From the NCBI GenBank assembly GCA_029260015.1, contig JAJDEB010000004.1:1-49538 (forward strand): a stretch of DNA of 49,538 bases. The letters run 5' to 3'. Origin of the DNA: Phycisphaerae bacterium. Its GTDB lineage: Bacteria > Planctomycetota > Phycisphaerae > UBA1845. The number at the start of each line of letters is the position of its first letter. Positions within the stretch are counted from its first letter, which is position 1. Positions 33,319 to 42,850 of the stretch are shown here, piece by piece. Below the pieces are notes generated by a model. The model made no database searches, was not told the DNA's origin, and worked only from the letters and a program-made list of their open reading frames with translations. The position numbers and the translations under genes are program-made.

Positions 33319-34959
33319 CTAGCCGGTCGATGAGGCATGTGCGCTTTTTTGGGCGGACTCGAGGGTGTCGGCTTTGGCTTGACGGACAACGTCGAATTCG
33401 TCTGCGACCTCGAGAAACGCCACAACAATCCTGGGATCGAAGTGCTTACCCGAATCCTCCTTAATCAGCTCGACAGCTTTGGTGTGAGGAATCGGTTTCT
33501 TATAACACCGCTGGCTTGTGATGGCGTCGTATGCGTCCACCAGGGCGATGATACGGGCGGACAGAGGGATGTCATCTCCCATGATACCGCGTGGGTATCC
33601 GTTGCCGTCGTAGCGTTCATGGTGACAGTACGCAATATCTGCACATAGCGCGAGTAGCGGAACTGGGCCTGCTTCCTCGATAGCGAGGGCCAGTGTGTGC
33701 CGGCCGATCGTCGTATGAGTCTTCATGATCTGGAATTCTTCGTCGGTCAGCGCCCCGGGTTTGTTGAGGATGTCGTCGGAGATTCCCACCTTGCCCACAT
33801 CGTGAAGCGGAGCAGCTTGGTATAGGTCTTCGACGAACCGGCAGGAAATGACGCTTGAAAAGTCAGGACAGTGTGCCAACTGCTTGGCAAGTATCCGCGT
33901 GTATTCTTTGACGCGTTCGAGGTGCAGTCCGGTTTCTTCGTCACGGTACTCGCTAAGCCGCCCCACAGTTGAAAGCAGTGCGTTGAGCGATCGTCTGAGA
34001 TTGGACCGCTGCTCTGCGTTGTGCAGGGCGATGGCGGCTGAATCTGCGATGGAACAGATGCAATCAATTTCATCGGCGGTGAACGGCTCACCGTTGGACT
34101 TCTCGGTCACGTTAAGAACGCCAAGTCGCTTGGACCCGCTCACCATGTACGTCGATACGAGCGGCGTGCTCAAGAAGCTGTCCGTCAGGTAGCTGTTGGG
34201 GATCTTGCCCGGTTTGTCATGGGTTTGGGCGACCATCGTGGTTCCGGTAGAGAAGACTTTGCCTGCGATACCGGCATCCGACTGCACACACATGCGCTCG
34301 GCGATTTCCGGGGAGACGCCCAGTGCCCGTTTGCAAACCAACTGGTTGGAAATGGCGTCCAGCACCATGATCGATATGCGCTTGCACCCACAGGCATTTT
34401 GAACCGCTTCAACGACAAGATCGTAGATTCGATCGGAGTCTTGCGCCTTGTTGAGATCACGGACAAACGCGTACAGCAATTCTAATCGGTTGGAGGCTTG
34501 CCGGACTTCGACTTCCAGTTGATTGTTCAGCTCGCCAATTTCGAGTTGGGCGCTTCGCAGTTTGAGCATTGAGCGAACGCGGGCTGTCAGCTCGACAACG
34601 TCGAACGGTTTGACCACATAATCCTGGGCACCAGCATCCAATCCCAAAACAACGTCGTCTCGTCCACCGCGCGCGGTGATCAGAATAACGGGAATGTCTT
34701 TGGTGTCGTGATGTTCTCGTAGCGATCGGGTCACGCTCAGACCGTCCAGTCCGGGCAACTGAATATCGAGCACGATGACATCGGGAAGCTCACGCTGGGC
34801 GATTTCAAGTCCTTCTTCCCCGTCGTGGGTTACCGTTGCTTCAAATCCTGAGTTGATCATGTGGGCGCGTAGGATCATCGCAAGGCTACGATCGTCTTCA
34901 ACGATCAGGACATGGCCCGATCGGTCAGTGTTTTGCTGAACTCGGTAACGCAAACTCAT
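33319..34959 (-). CDS. response regulator with GAF and HD-GYP domains (cyclic di-GMP phosphodiesterase)
   Basis: A 546-residue three-domain protein. The receiver domain spans about 15-125, with the phospho-acceptor Asp65 in VIVLDIQLPG and the conserved Lys117 in VVKPFD. A GAF domain follows at about 165-320. The C-terminal HD-GYP domain has APLHDVGKVGISDDIL and HHERYDGNGYPRG, then AYDAITSQRCYKKP. HD-GYP enzymes hydrolyse cyclic di-GMP, so it probably ties a phosphorelay and a small-molecule signal to motility or biofilm control. No cognate histidine kinase is in the window. The start at 34959 (MSLRYRVQQNTDR) is accepted without a clear ribosome binding site. Confidence 0.93.
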   Translation of the reverse strand: MSLRYRVQQNTDRSGHVLIVEDDRSLAMILRAHMINSGFEATVTHDGEEGLEIAQRELPDVIVLDIQLPGLDGLSVTRSLREHHDTKDIPVILITARGGRDDVVLGLDAGAQDYVVKPFDVVELTARVRSMLKLRSAQLEIGELNNQLEVEVRQASNRLELLYAFVRDLNKAQDSDRIYDLVVEAVQNACGCKRISIMVLDAISNQLVCKRALGVSPEIAERMCVQSDAGIAGKVFSTGTTMVAQTHDKPGKIPNSYLTDSFLSTPLVSTYMVSGSKRLGVLNVTEKSNGEPFTADEIDCICSIADSAAIALHNAEQRSNLRRSLNALLSTVGRLSEYRDEETGLHLERVKEYTRILAKQLAHCPDFSSVISCRFVEDLYQAAPLHDVGKVGISDDILNKPGALTDEEFQIMKTHTTIGRHTLALAIEEAGPVPLLALCADIAYCHHERYDGNGYPRGIMGDDIPLSARIIALVDAYDAITSQRCYKKPIPHTKAVELIKEDSGKHFDPRIVVAFLEVADEFDVVRQAKADTLESAQKSAHASSTG

Positions 34960-35367
34960 GATCCAAATGCCAACTTCATTCGGCGGAAGCGCGATTTGCA
35001 GAAAAGGGATCTCTATTTGGGGCTAGATTATGAGCGACAACCAATCCAACCCATATTGATCATCGGAGGCTTGACAAGGTGTCATAAAGAAGTGCGCCAA
35101 TTGAGCTCTGCCGCGAATCCATCTGTTCTGTTTTCAGGGTCGAAACAGTTTGTCGTGCAGCAACGGCTGTGATTATGGGACGAGAATATGCGATGAGCCG
35201 ACGTTCAATCTGAGTTGAATTCGAACGGCTGTGTGTAAATGCGGAGCGTCTTCCGATCCTCGTGAGTGTACCGCGCAGGAAAAAACCCCACCCGCATCGT
35301 GAAATGCGGCTGGGGTTAAGTATTCGGTTTGTCGTGCTATTCGAGAAACGCCCAGAATGGGCAGAGT
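34960..35367. other. 408-bp intergenic region upstream of the HD-GYP gene
   Basis: No gene is supported. The right end carries the intrinsic terminator of the prepilin-like gene (35280-35316). The left end should contain the HD-GYP promoter, but no clear hexamers were found. Confidence 0.5.
35280..35316 (-). terminator. intrinsic terminator of the prepilin-like gene
   Basis: On the minus strand 35304-35316 and 35285-35297 pair over 13 positions with one mismatch around a 6-nt loop, followed by six T residues (A-run from 35280). It lies about 50 nt past the stop codon of the gene. Confidence 0.9.
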
Positions 35368-36414
35368 CTAATCGTCGTTGGCGTTGTCAACGACCTTAAA
35401 TTGGCCATCCCCTCCGTCACGTGGTGTATGACCGTCAATGTCCGCAGAACGAACCTTATTGGTTTTCAGGAAGGCACCCGGAAGGGTATCAACCTGCCAA
35501 TCGAGACCACGCAATAGAACAGTGCGGCTGGTTGACGCAATGGTCCCTGCGCCATACTGAACATTTCCGTGCCCTTTGATTTTGACTTTTCGGGATGATC
35601 CGTCGCAGAAACCAACATTGAATCGAAACGGGGTCTTATGCCATCCATTGGCAGTAAAGCCGCCATAGGTATAAGGCCACCATCCATCAGTTTGGTCCAA
35701 TTCATCGTTATCTGCATAGAACGCATAGCGAGCGGCGTTCTCCATATAGAGAATTGTGTTCCCTGGATTAGGAACGCGTGATAATGATCGTTGGTACGGA
35801 GAATTCGAATCGACTGGTTGCCCAGCGCCGGCTGTACTCACCAGATAAATATTAGCGTTGTAAGCCGTTCCAAAATAGTCATAAGACGTGACACTTGGTC
35901 TCTTGGCCCAGCCCTTCATGTGCATGCCTGGAAAGCCCTTGTCTGACGGACAACTGTAGACGGGAAGATCTTCCTTCGTATCTGGAGCCCAAGTACCAAA
36001 TGGACCCGTGGGATTGTAAAAGGTCGCCTTAGGAAAAAGCACAAAGTTGAGAGGCCGATGAGTTGATCCCTGGAAATGTGGTTGAGTCCCTGCAAAATAG
36101 CTCTGAGAAACAACACCAGTCGCGCCGGTTCCACTCTTTCCGCCATATCCATATGGGGACCGATATGATTCGGAGTATTCAATGTCTCCTTTGCTCATTG
36201 GAATAGCCCATTCGCGACGATCGTCAGCTGCATAAGTCAAACTGGATTGAACAATGCTTCGAACATTGACGGCGCATTTGACCTGCTTTGCATTGTCGCG
36301 CGCGCCTTGCAGCGACGGAAGCAGGATTGAAATCAGAAGCGCAATGATCGACACGACCACGAGCAACTCTACCAATGTAAACCCACGATTGACGCGCGTT
36401 GTTAATCTCACCAT
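35368..36414 (-). CDS. type II secretion / type IV pilin-like protein with prepilin cleavage site
   Basis: A 348-residue protein of the large planctomycete pseudopilin class. The N-terminus NRGFTLVELLVVVSIIALLISILLPSL carries the prepilin peptidase site between Gly and Phe, with Glu at +5 and a hydrophobic helix. The globular part contains YSCPSDKGF and RFNVGFCDGSSRKV, similar to the F.DGS / H-x9-DG C-terminal motif of such proteins. These occur in many copies in Planctomycetota genomes, and their role (fibre, secretion or cargo) is not settled. GGAG about 11 nt upstream supports the ATG at 36414. A strong terminator follows, so it is a single-gene unit. Confidence 0.87.
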   Translation of the reverse strand: MVRLTTRVNRGFTLVELLVVVSIIALLISILLPSLQGARDNAKQVKCAVNVRSIVQSSLTYAADDRREWAIPMSKGDIEYSESYRSPYGYGGKSGTGATGVVSQSYFAGTQPHFQGSTHRPLNFVLFPKATFYNPTGPFGTWAPDTKEDLPVYSCPSDKGFPGMHMKGWAKRPSVTSYDYFGTAYNANIYLVSTAGAGQPVDSNSPYQRSLSRVPNPGNTILYMENAARYAFYADNDELDQTDGWWPYTYGGFTANGWHKTPFRFNVGFCDGSSRKVKIKGHGNVQYGAGTIASTSRTVLLRGLDWQVDTLPGAFLKTNKVRSADIDGHTPRDGGDGQFKVVDNANDD

Positions 36415-36772
36415 AGGAATAAATCTCCAAGACCATGACGCCCTACCGGGTTCATGGCGATTCTATAAATCGGGATGATCGTCAGTTTCTGTTTGATCTC
36501 GTAGGAGGTTAACGCTGAGATCGCTGCAACCGGCCGACGACTTTAACGCTTGAAGTCGTCGCCAACTGCCACACACACAATGAACCACACACCTATACAT
36601 TCTCGAAAAAACGGACGCTCAAGTCAATATCTTTCATGCCATGCGTTCGATTCAGCAGTTTCTGGTCTAAAAACCTTGGCCATTGGAATTCAACCACCTG
36701 CCGAATTATTTCCACCTGCCGAATTATTTCAAAAATGTATCCGCGCGGACCGTTTTCCGGAATTCTGGCTCG
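36415..36772. other. 358-bp intergenic region with hairpin and tandem repeat
   Basis: No gene is supported. A 9-bp stem CGACGACTT (36535-36543) with AAGTCGTCG (36553-36561) and a 9-nt loop is present without a T-tract. Two tandem copies of CCACCTGCCGAATTATTT lie at 36694-36711 and 36712-36729, just past the end of the metalloprotease gene. Confidence 0.6.
36694..36729. repeat. tandem duplication of an 18-mer
   Basis: CCACCTGCCGAATTATTT occurs twice in perfect tandem. It lies 44 bp downstream of the minus-strand metalloprotease gene. It is either a recent slippage event or a pair of short binding sites. Confidence 0.8.
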
Positions 36773-39700
36773 TCATGGGCCATTGGGCGCGCCCAACTCA
36801 GCCGCGAATGCCGCGTAATCGGCAAGATCGATGATGCTCCCGGCTGTTAAATTCCCCGCTTCGCACGCTGCCAGCGGTTCCGTTCCGAAGCACATCTGAA
36901 ATTTCCAAAAGTCCACAAGGTCAACATCGCCATCCAAATCAAAGTCGCCATTGCCAAACGTCACGCATTGATCGTCCGATTCGCGACACCATTCGCCCAC
37001 CGCGCAAGGCCCGCCTGACGACTTGCACAAACCAAACACGTCACATGCTTCAACTCCGGTACAGAATTGCCCATCGTCGCAAACTGCATCGGCTGTGCAT
37101 TCGCACGGATCGCACGGCCCGCCGCAATCGATCCGCGCTTCGCCCTGATTTAACAAACCGTCGTCGCACGAACCTGAGTCATCGCAGGTATACACATCAA
37201 CGCGAACCGCATCGACGGCACATTCGACAATCGTACCAACCGATAGATCGCTCGCGCTGAATCGTACGCGGATTGTAGCGCTTGGCGGCACTTCGGTTCC
37301 AACAAAAATCGAATCTGTTTTCCAGATCGGCTGCGCGATCGTGTGGGCGCGAACCGGTATCCAAATGGAGCCAGCCGGATCAATCGATATGCTGGCGATC
37401 AGGAAATCCTCGTCGAAACTTCCCGGTCCGGCATCGATCCAATAAGCGTAACTGATCACGCCTCCGGTGTTCATGTCAAATGGCGGCGACGTGAGGATCG
37501 TTGTTCCGGCATCGACATCGGAGTTGGAATCAAGAGGGTCGTTCTCAGTCAAGTAACACTGCCCCGACCCATCGTAATCACTGTCCGGGTCGCCACGATT
37601 GTTGTTGACCGGAACGCCGCGCTCCCAGTCACCTTCAAATACGCTACCAGATACGGTCCACCCTTTGTCGGTTTCGAAATCGTCCTCGAATATCGTCGAG
37701 GGATCACCCACATACGCGGTGTAGGTTTCGGCTGGTGCTGCAAGCGGTGACTTCACCACTGTCGCGCCATCACCAACCGCGCTGAAATAATACTCGGGAA
37801 CGTCGTCACAACGCGCTGCCGGAATCGCCACCTCAAACAAATCGCCCCCCAAAGGCGCCATCGGAATTGCCTGGAATGACCCGCCGTCGCCTCGATGGTG
37901 CAACATCGAGGTGGCTGGATTGAGTTGTTCAGCCCCTGGCTTGATTCGTACCGTCACCGTTGTTGGTGTGTTCGGCGCGATGCTTGCGGGGCGCCCGTTT
38001 GGAAATCTGAACTTGAGCGCTTCAGGCGTTTCCGCTACGCACGCGGGACCGTTGAAGTCGATTTGAAAATCACCTACCGAACCGAGAAACCCCGTCACCC
38101 GCAAATAATAGGTTTCACCAGCCGTCACCGCCCACGCAACATCTGACGGTCCAAATGTGATTCCGCACCCATCGTCGTCACATGCCACTTCGTCATAAAC
38201 ATGCCCCGGACACCCAGTATGAACGGAAATCGCTGAGTCGTAATTGGTGCCCGCCCCGCACAATGAAGCAAAAGCATTACCCGACGCGGCTGGCACATAT
38301 CGATACCACACATCCGGTGCCGGGTTGCTTTGAGCGCACGTCGACGACCCGTCAGACAACGAGCCAAACGTGGACCCGACGGTCAACCCTGGGCAGATGC
38401 TCTCCGCATCGATGCACTTGTCATTGGCCGGCGGTTCGAGGGGGGCCATGTTGTGAGCGCCGAATCCCGCGAGAATCTCAGCCGAATGCGGGGTGCCGTT
38501 GCCAATGTCCGCATCGTCATCGTCGAGCGTCAGAAAATCGATAGTAATCGCGGGCGTGACGGACGAACCTGCGTGCAGCAAAACACTATTGATCAGCAGA
38601 TCGCTAAGAATCTGCACAGCGTCAACGGGATGCGTAACATCAAGCTCTTCGCGCGTGTCCCAAATACAACCCGACAGCACATTACCGCAAACGTGCGGAT
38701 CGACATTGCTGCAAGGATACATGAAACTGTTGTCCGCTGATCGAGTCATCGTCTGACAACTGCTGACCAATCCCAATCCGATTCGCGGGTCGTCCAACAA
38801 GAGAACGCTTAGCGAGTCTGCGACACCTTCGCCGTATTGCCCTTGTCCACTACCGCTCGATTCGACGATGTGGTGACCATACTCGTGATAAATAATGCTC
38901 GACCATGCCGTGTTCGGGAAACCCCCACCACCAGCACAAAAACGCATTCCGACGCCCGTATATTGTGCGTCACCCGGGCAAAGTCCACTGGCAGGTTCGT
39001 TGACGGTGATCGGAAAACTCGTTTGAGAACCGATGATGGGAAATGCCGGGTTCGCGTCGAGCACATAATCGCGAATCTTGTTGGCGTAGTGGTAGGCATT
39101 GACCTCGGCCCGATTGACCGCGCTTTGAACCTCATTGTGTATGAAGCTGACAAATGCCGGAGGGGATACAGTATCGCTAAGGACGGTAGCGCCACTGTAA
39201 CTCAGCACATTGAAATACAATCCGCGCGTCGGCGATTCGACGAGTACGCTGGACGCGCCACCGGCATCGAGAAAAAACTCGCCGAAAATATCTGTGTGAC
39301 CCGTTTCCTGTGGAATGGAAACCTCGGCATAGGGCATCGGTAATAGAAACTCCGATTCACCGCAAAACTCAGACGCCACACCGCCCAGCGACCAACCAGT
39401 CACGGTGCCGCTGACTTCTCCGTGAAGCAGTTGGTTTTCTTGATAAAGAATGTCGCCGGTCTTGAAGTCCGTCACGAAAAGCCGCTTTTGATTCACTTGA
39501 TCGTTCTCAAATGAGTCTGCCGCTTCAAAGACGAGAGAAGGCAATATGAGTGTTGCTGGCTCTTCATCTGTGCCAGCCCAAATCATCACGGATGGCTCGC
39601 TGAATTTCTTCATTTCAGCCGACTCTGCGGCAACGCTGGCACGCCCCTTTGCGAAGGCGGCTGCGATCTCCTGCGAATTCGACAAATCGGCGAGCAACTC

Positions 39701-40183
39701 CGGATCGATTTCAAACTCGCCAAGATCCTTCAGGGTTGAAGCGGCCAATACCATCGGAAACGATGACTCATTGCGCAATACCAATCGCAACTCAGATCGA
39801 AAGACAGGAAACCCCAGGCGCTGCTGCCGATAGGTGATCAGCGTAAATCTAAACATGCCAGTCTGACGATCCAGCATCAGTGGCTGCTCAGCATTTCGTG
39901 AACCACCGTCGACAAGATTCAATTCACCCGGAACCGCGTCGAACACGTTGGCGTAGCGCAACCGAAATCGCTCTGCGCTTTCCAGTGCGCTGGATCCGGT
40001 GGAAAACGGCCCCGAATACAATCGATCAATTCTCGATTGGCGATGCAGTGTTTTGACTGACGGATAATCGTTGCGCAGCGATTCGAGCGCATCGGGTCCG
40101 CCCGCCCATGTCGATTGGACACAGGTCAACACGAACAGCGCGAACATCGCCCGCGCATACGTTTTGGAATACGGCGAAGGCAT
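36773..40183 (-). CDS. large secreted FTP/M36-like metalloprotease with dockerin-like C-terminus
   Basis: An extracellular protein of about 1136 residues from ATG at 40183, whose signal peptide is YARAMFALFVLTCVQSTWA. An FTP-like propeptide region follows (FRFTLITYRQQRLGFPVFRSEL). The peptidase site is HEYGHH (433-438) with EGVADSLS supplying the third ligand Glu452, as in fungalysin/thermolysin-type enzymes. A PPC-like beta domain comes next (VWYRYVPAASGNAFASLCG...GETYYLRVTG), then a jelly-roll region, a Cys-rich segment (CDDGLLNQGEARIDCGGPCDPC) and a final dockerin-like pair of calcium loops (NGDFDLDGDVDLVDFWKFQ and IIDLADYAAFAAEL). It probably degrades extracellular protein. The upstream 30 residues of the longer frame look non-native. 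Confidence 0.82.
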   Translation of the reverse strand: MPSPYSKTYARAMFALFVLTCVQSTWAGGPDALESLRNDYPSVKTLHRQSRIDRLYSGPFSTGSSALESAERFRLRYANVFDAVPGELNLVDGGSRNAEQPLMLDRQTGMFRFTLITYRQQRLGFPVFRSELRLVLRNESSFPMVLAASTLKDLGEFEIDPELLADLSNSQEIAAAFAKGRASVAAESAEMKKFSEPSVMIWAGTDEEPATLILPSLVFEAADSFENDQVNQKRLFVTDFKTGDILYQENQLLHGEVSGTVTGWSLGGVASEFCGESEFLLPMPYAEVSIPQETGHTDIFGEFFLDAGGASSVLVESPTRGLYFNVLSYSGATVLSDTVSPPAFVSFIHNEVQSAVNRAEVNAYHYANKIRDYVLDANPAFPIIGSQTSFPITVNEPASGLCPGDAQYTGVGMRFCAGGGGFPNTAWSSIIYHEYGHHIVESSGSGQGQYGEGVADSLSVLLLDDPRIGLGLVSSCQTMTRSADNSFMYPCSNVDPHVCGNVLSGCIWDTREELDVTHPVDAVQILSDLLINSVLLHAGSSVTPAITIDFLTLDDDDADIGNGTPHSAEILAGFGAHNMAPLEPPANDKCIDAESICPGLTVGSTFGSLSDGSSTCAQSNPAPDVWYRYVPAASGNAFASLCGAGTNYDSAISVHTGCPGHVYDEVACDDDGCGITFGPSDVAWAVTAGETYYLRVTGFLGSVGDFQIDFNGPACVAETPEALKFRFPNGRPASIAPNTPTTVTVRIKPGAEQLNPATSMLHHRGDGGSFQAIPMAPLGGDLFEVAIPAARCDDVPEYYFSAVGDGATVVKSPLAAPAETYTAYVGDPSTIFEDDFETDKGWTVSGSVFEGDWERGVPVNNNRGDPDSDYDGSGQCYLTENDPLDSNSDVDAGTTILTSPPFDMNTGGVISYAYWIDAGPGSFDEDFLIASISIDPAGSIWIPVRAHTIAQPIWKTDSIFVGTEVPPSATIRVRFSASDLSVGTIVECAVDAVRVDVYTCDDSGSCDDGLLNQGEARIDCGGPCDPCECTADAVCDDGQFCTGVEACDVFGLCKSSGGPCAVGEWCRESDDQCVTFGNGDFDLDGDVDLVDFWKFQMCFGTEPLAACEAGNLTAGSIIDLADYAAFAAELGAPNGP

Positions 40184-40475
40184 GAAACCATTTTCCGCGA
40201 ACCAAAGACCCAAAAAATATAAAAGTCGCAAGGGGCAAAATCGTGAGGACGAATTGGCGACCTCTGCGAACATCTATAATAGCGAATTCAAAGCCGCATC
40301 CCTAGTTTTGAGAGGGACACGCGGATGGAAATAGACAAATATTTACCGGGAATAGACGCCTGAATTGTACCAATATGTATCCGAATCAATTCGCTTGAAG
40401 AACCGTGGAAGCACAATGTCGCCTGCTGCACTCGGCGTGTCTGCACTCTTGTGATTTGCAACAAGTTGTAAGTCG

Positions 40476-41657
40476 TTACCCGGCGATGCGTTGAACGGTA
40501 GCGGGTGATTCGGGAATGTCAGTAAATCCGTTGCCATCGGACTCCATCTGCTCCCAGTTGGCGAACAACCGGCCCCACTCACTACCCAACGCTTCGTGGA
40601 CGCGCTGTCTGCCGACGAACGGAAGCCAGTAGTAATCGTGATAGGCGATGCTCGCGCCATATGCCCAGGGAGCCATCCACGTTTTCAGCGACCATTCGAC
40701 CCACTTTTTCATGCTGCCCCAGTAGATCTTGTGCTGCATGCGCGAAGCAAACGTCATCTTCTTATAGGGACCATCAAAGTTCCAATTCTCAGCCGCGGCA
40801 TCGAGGTCGCCGACGATTTCGATATCGTCAGGATTACCGCAACCCAAACCCATCTCGTGGGCAAGGCGGATGAACTTGATCTCCATCGGATCAAAGCCCA
40901 TTAGCTTCGCGCTGATCGCATCGATCGCCACCTGATCCGCTGACGCCAGCATCACATTCTTAACGTACGGAACCATACAGCGCGGACCGGGTCCATCACC
41001 GGCGAACGTTCCATCCATCACCGCAAACACACCCTTGTGGATGCGCTTCTGAATCATCAGCAGATCGACGAGCGTTTCGTGAATGACTTCATGCGTCCAG
41101 TGGCGCTTCTCGTTGAGCAACCCGCCGAATGCGTTTTTCATCGCGCCGGTCATCGTTGTGAAGACATGCGTCTTGACCGTGGGCAGGTGAATGATGTTCT
41201 CACCGGGGAACCGCTCGGGAATCTGAAAGCCCTTGGGGTACACCTTGTTGAGTACAAGTAAGTCTTTCGTCAGATCGCCAATCGCATCGCGCACATTGAT
41301 CCACGGTTGATTCTCATACAGGTGGATGTTGCGCAAACCGTGCTTGTCGATGACGTGTTTGTGTTTGTTATTCCGCTCACCGGTCTTGGCGCTGACGACC
41401 ACCGTTCGATTGTGGCAGCCGTGAAGAAGATCAGGCTTGTAACCGTCAGCGAGCATCGCCCGAATCACCCCCTCCAACTGCCAGGGCGTGGTCGAACATG
41501 CCGGGTAGAAATGCTGCCATGAAATGTTGATCTTCAAGGCGGTATCGACGGTCTTATCAATGACCTCTTGATAACCAGCCAGGTTCATCAAGCGATGATA
41601 ATCCGTAAACACTGTGCCCGGTTCGGTTTTCAGAATGGCGACTTTGCTTTTGCTCAT
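40476..41657 (-). CDS. DUF362 domain protein
   Basis: An uncharacterised protein of 393 residues beginning MSKSKVAILKTEPGTVFTDY. The DUF362 signature is seen in GENIIHLPTVKTHVFTTMTGAMKNAFGGLL and the later AVMDGTFAGDGPGPRC...NVMLASADQVAIDAISAKLMGFDPMEI. Some DUF362 proteins carry ferredoxin motifs; none is present here. The family has no settled biochemical role, and some members sit near cofactor or metal-centre genes. The nearest upstream gene on the strand is the UbiA-type prenyltransferase, 208 bp away. No signal peptide is visible, so it is probably cytoplasmic. Confidence 0.78.
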   Translation of the reverse strand: MSKSKVAILKTEPGTVFTDYHRLMNLAGYQEVIDKTVDTALKINISWQHFYPACSTTPWQLEGVIRAMLADGYKPDLLHGCHNRTVVVSAKTGERNNKHKHVIDKHGLRNIHLYENQPWINVRDAIGDLTKDLLVLNKVYPKGFQIPERFPGENIIHLPTVKTHVFTTMTGAMKNAFGGLLNEKRHWTHEVIHETLVDLLMIQKRIHKGVFAVMDGTFAGDGPGPRCMVPYVKNVMLASADQVAIDAISAKLMGFDPMEIKFIRLAHEMGLGCGNPDDIEIVGDLDAAAENWNFDGPYKKMTFASRMQHKIYWGSMKKWVEWSLKTWMAPWAYGASIAYHDYYWLPFVGRQRVHEALGSEWGRLFANWEQMESDGNGFTDIPESPATVQRIAG

Positions 41658-41865
41658 GATTCGTGTCTGCCCAGATTCAAGCTTGGGTAGCTGGTTTCCC
41701 CTATCGTGACTTTACCCGTTTACACCCTCATCATCGGCCCTTCGTCTGCAAAACAACACTGCCATTGCAGCGAAACAAGAGTATAGCGGAGATGGTCGAT
41801 TTTTTCCCACCACAGTGGGCATGTGTCTTACGACTGAAGCGGGATATGGGTTCAAAATTGCGACA

Positions 41866-42777
41866 TCAACCACCACCTGCAACGACGCTGGCGATCGTTT
41901 CGGGCCGGGTCTTGAGGACGATCACCGCAACCACCAGAATCCAGATCAGTCCGGTAACCAGCAGCGGGACATCTTTTTGGACGATCTGCATCGGACCGGA
42001 ATACCGCCCCGTCTCGGTGAGCATGGCGTAGCGGAACATGGCGTACGCCACCAATGGCAACGTGTAGAGAAGCAGTTCCTTCGCAAACGGTGGATGCGGA
42101 ATGCGCGGGTTGAAGTCCATCACGTACAACAGAAACGTCATGATCGCGATGCCAGCCGACACGCTGATCAGGTGGTTCAACAATTCAGGCGTGTATCGAA
42201 GCAGAGTTGCCCGATGCACTTTGGCGTCTTCCTTATTCGCCAGGGTCACCAACTCGCAGCGCCGCTTCCCGAATCCCAGGAACATACACAGCGTAAACGT
42301 ACAGGCGATCAACCAAGGTGAAACCAAAACCGCCACCGCCTGCGCCCCGGCAACTGCCCTAAGCACGAATCCGGTCGCGATAATGATGACATCGAGGATC
42401 GGCTGCTTTTTCAGCAGGAATGAATAGCCCTGAATCAACACGAAGTACGAGAGCAGAATGTAGGTCACCATTTGCGGCAACCAAAAATGACTGATGGCGA
42501 TTGCTGAAATGAGCAGCACCAAACTCAGGACCGCCGCCCCACCGGGTGAAACCGCACCGCTGGCCAGCGGACGATTCTTCTTGACTGGATGGACCTTGTC
42601 GGCTTCCCGATCGGCGAGGTCGTTAAGAACGTACGAGGCGCTGGCGATCAAACAGAACGCCACAAACACGATGGGCACGCGAATGTCCAGCAGGTGCAGA
42701 CTAAATGCCGGACCGAAGAGAACCACAACGTTCTTGATCCATTGCGCGGGGCGCATCAGACGGATGTAATCAAGCAT
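41866..42777 (-). CDS. UbiA-family prenyltransferase, decaprenyl-phosphate phosphoribosyltransferase-like
   Basis: An integral membrane protein of about 303 residues with eight or nine hydrophobic helices. The first Asp motif NDLADREADKVHPVKKNRPLASG is that of polyprenyl-phosphate phosphoribosyltransferases (the mycobacterial Rv3806c type) rather than the quinone-forming NDxxDxxxD enzymes. N-terminal RLMRPAQWIKNVVVLFGPAF is also typical of that group. It would transfer phosphoribose from PRPP to polyprenyl phosphate, giving a precursor of arabinose- or ribose-containing envelope glycans. No partner epimerase is nearby. ATG at 42777 has GGAG about 11 nt upstream; the TTG at 42786 is too close to it. 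Confidence 0.82.
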   Translation of the reverse strand: MLDYIRLMRPAQWIKNVVVLFGPAFSLHLLDIRVPIVFVAFCLIASASYVLNDLADREADKVHPVKKNRPLASGAVSPGGAAVLSLVLLISAIAISHFWLPQMVTYILLSYFVLIQGYSFLLKKQPILDVIIIATGFVLRAVAGAQAVAVLVSPWLIACTFTLCMFLGFGKRRCELVTLANKEDAKVHRATLLRYTPELLNHLISVSAGIAIMTFLLYVMDFNPRIPHPPFAKELLLYTLPLVAYAMFRYAMLTETGRYSGPMQIVQKDVPLLVTGLIWILVVAVIVLKTRPETIASVVAGGG

Positions 42778-42850
42778 GTGCTGCAATTCTCCATCGAGTC
42801 GGCTGGCACCCAGTGCTGGCCTGCGTCATGGTGACGAATCAGTATTACGA

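Noticed and set aside
40184..40273. Longer metalloprotease start at 40273
   Set aside because: It would place 30 extra residues before a complete signal peptide beginning at 40183.
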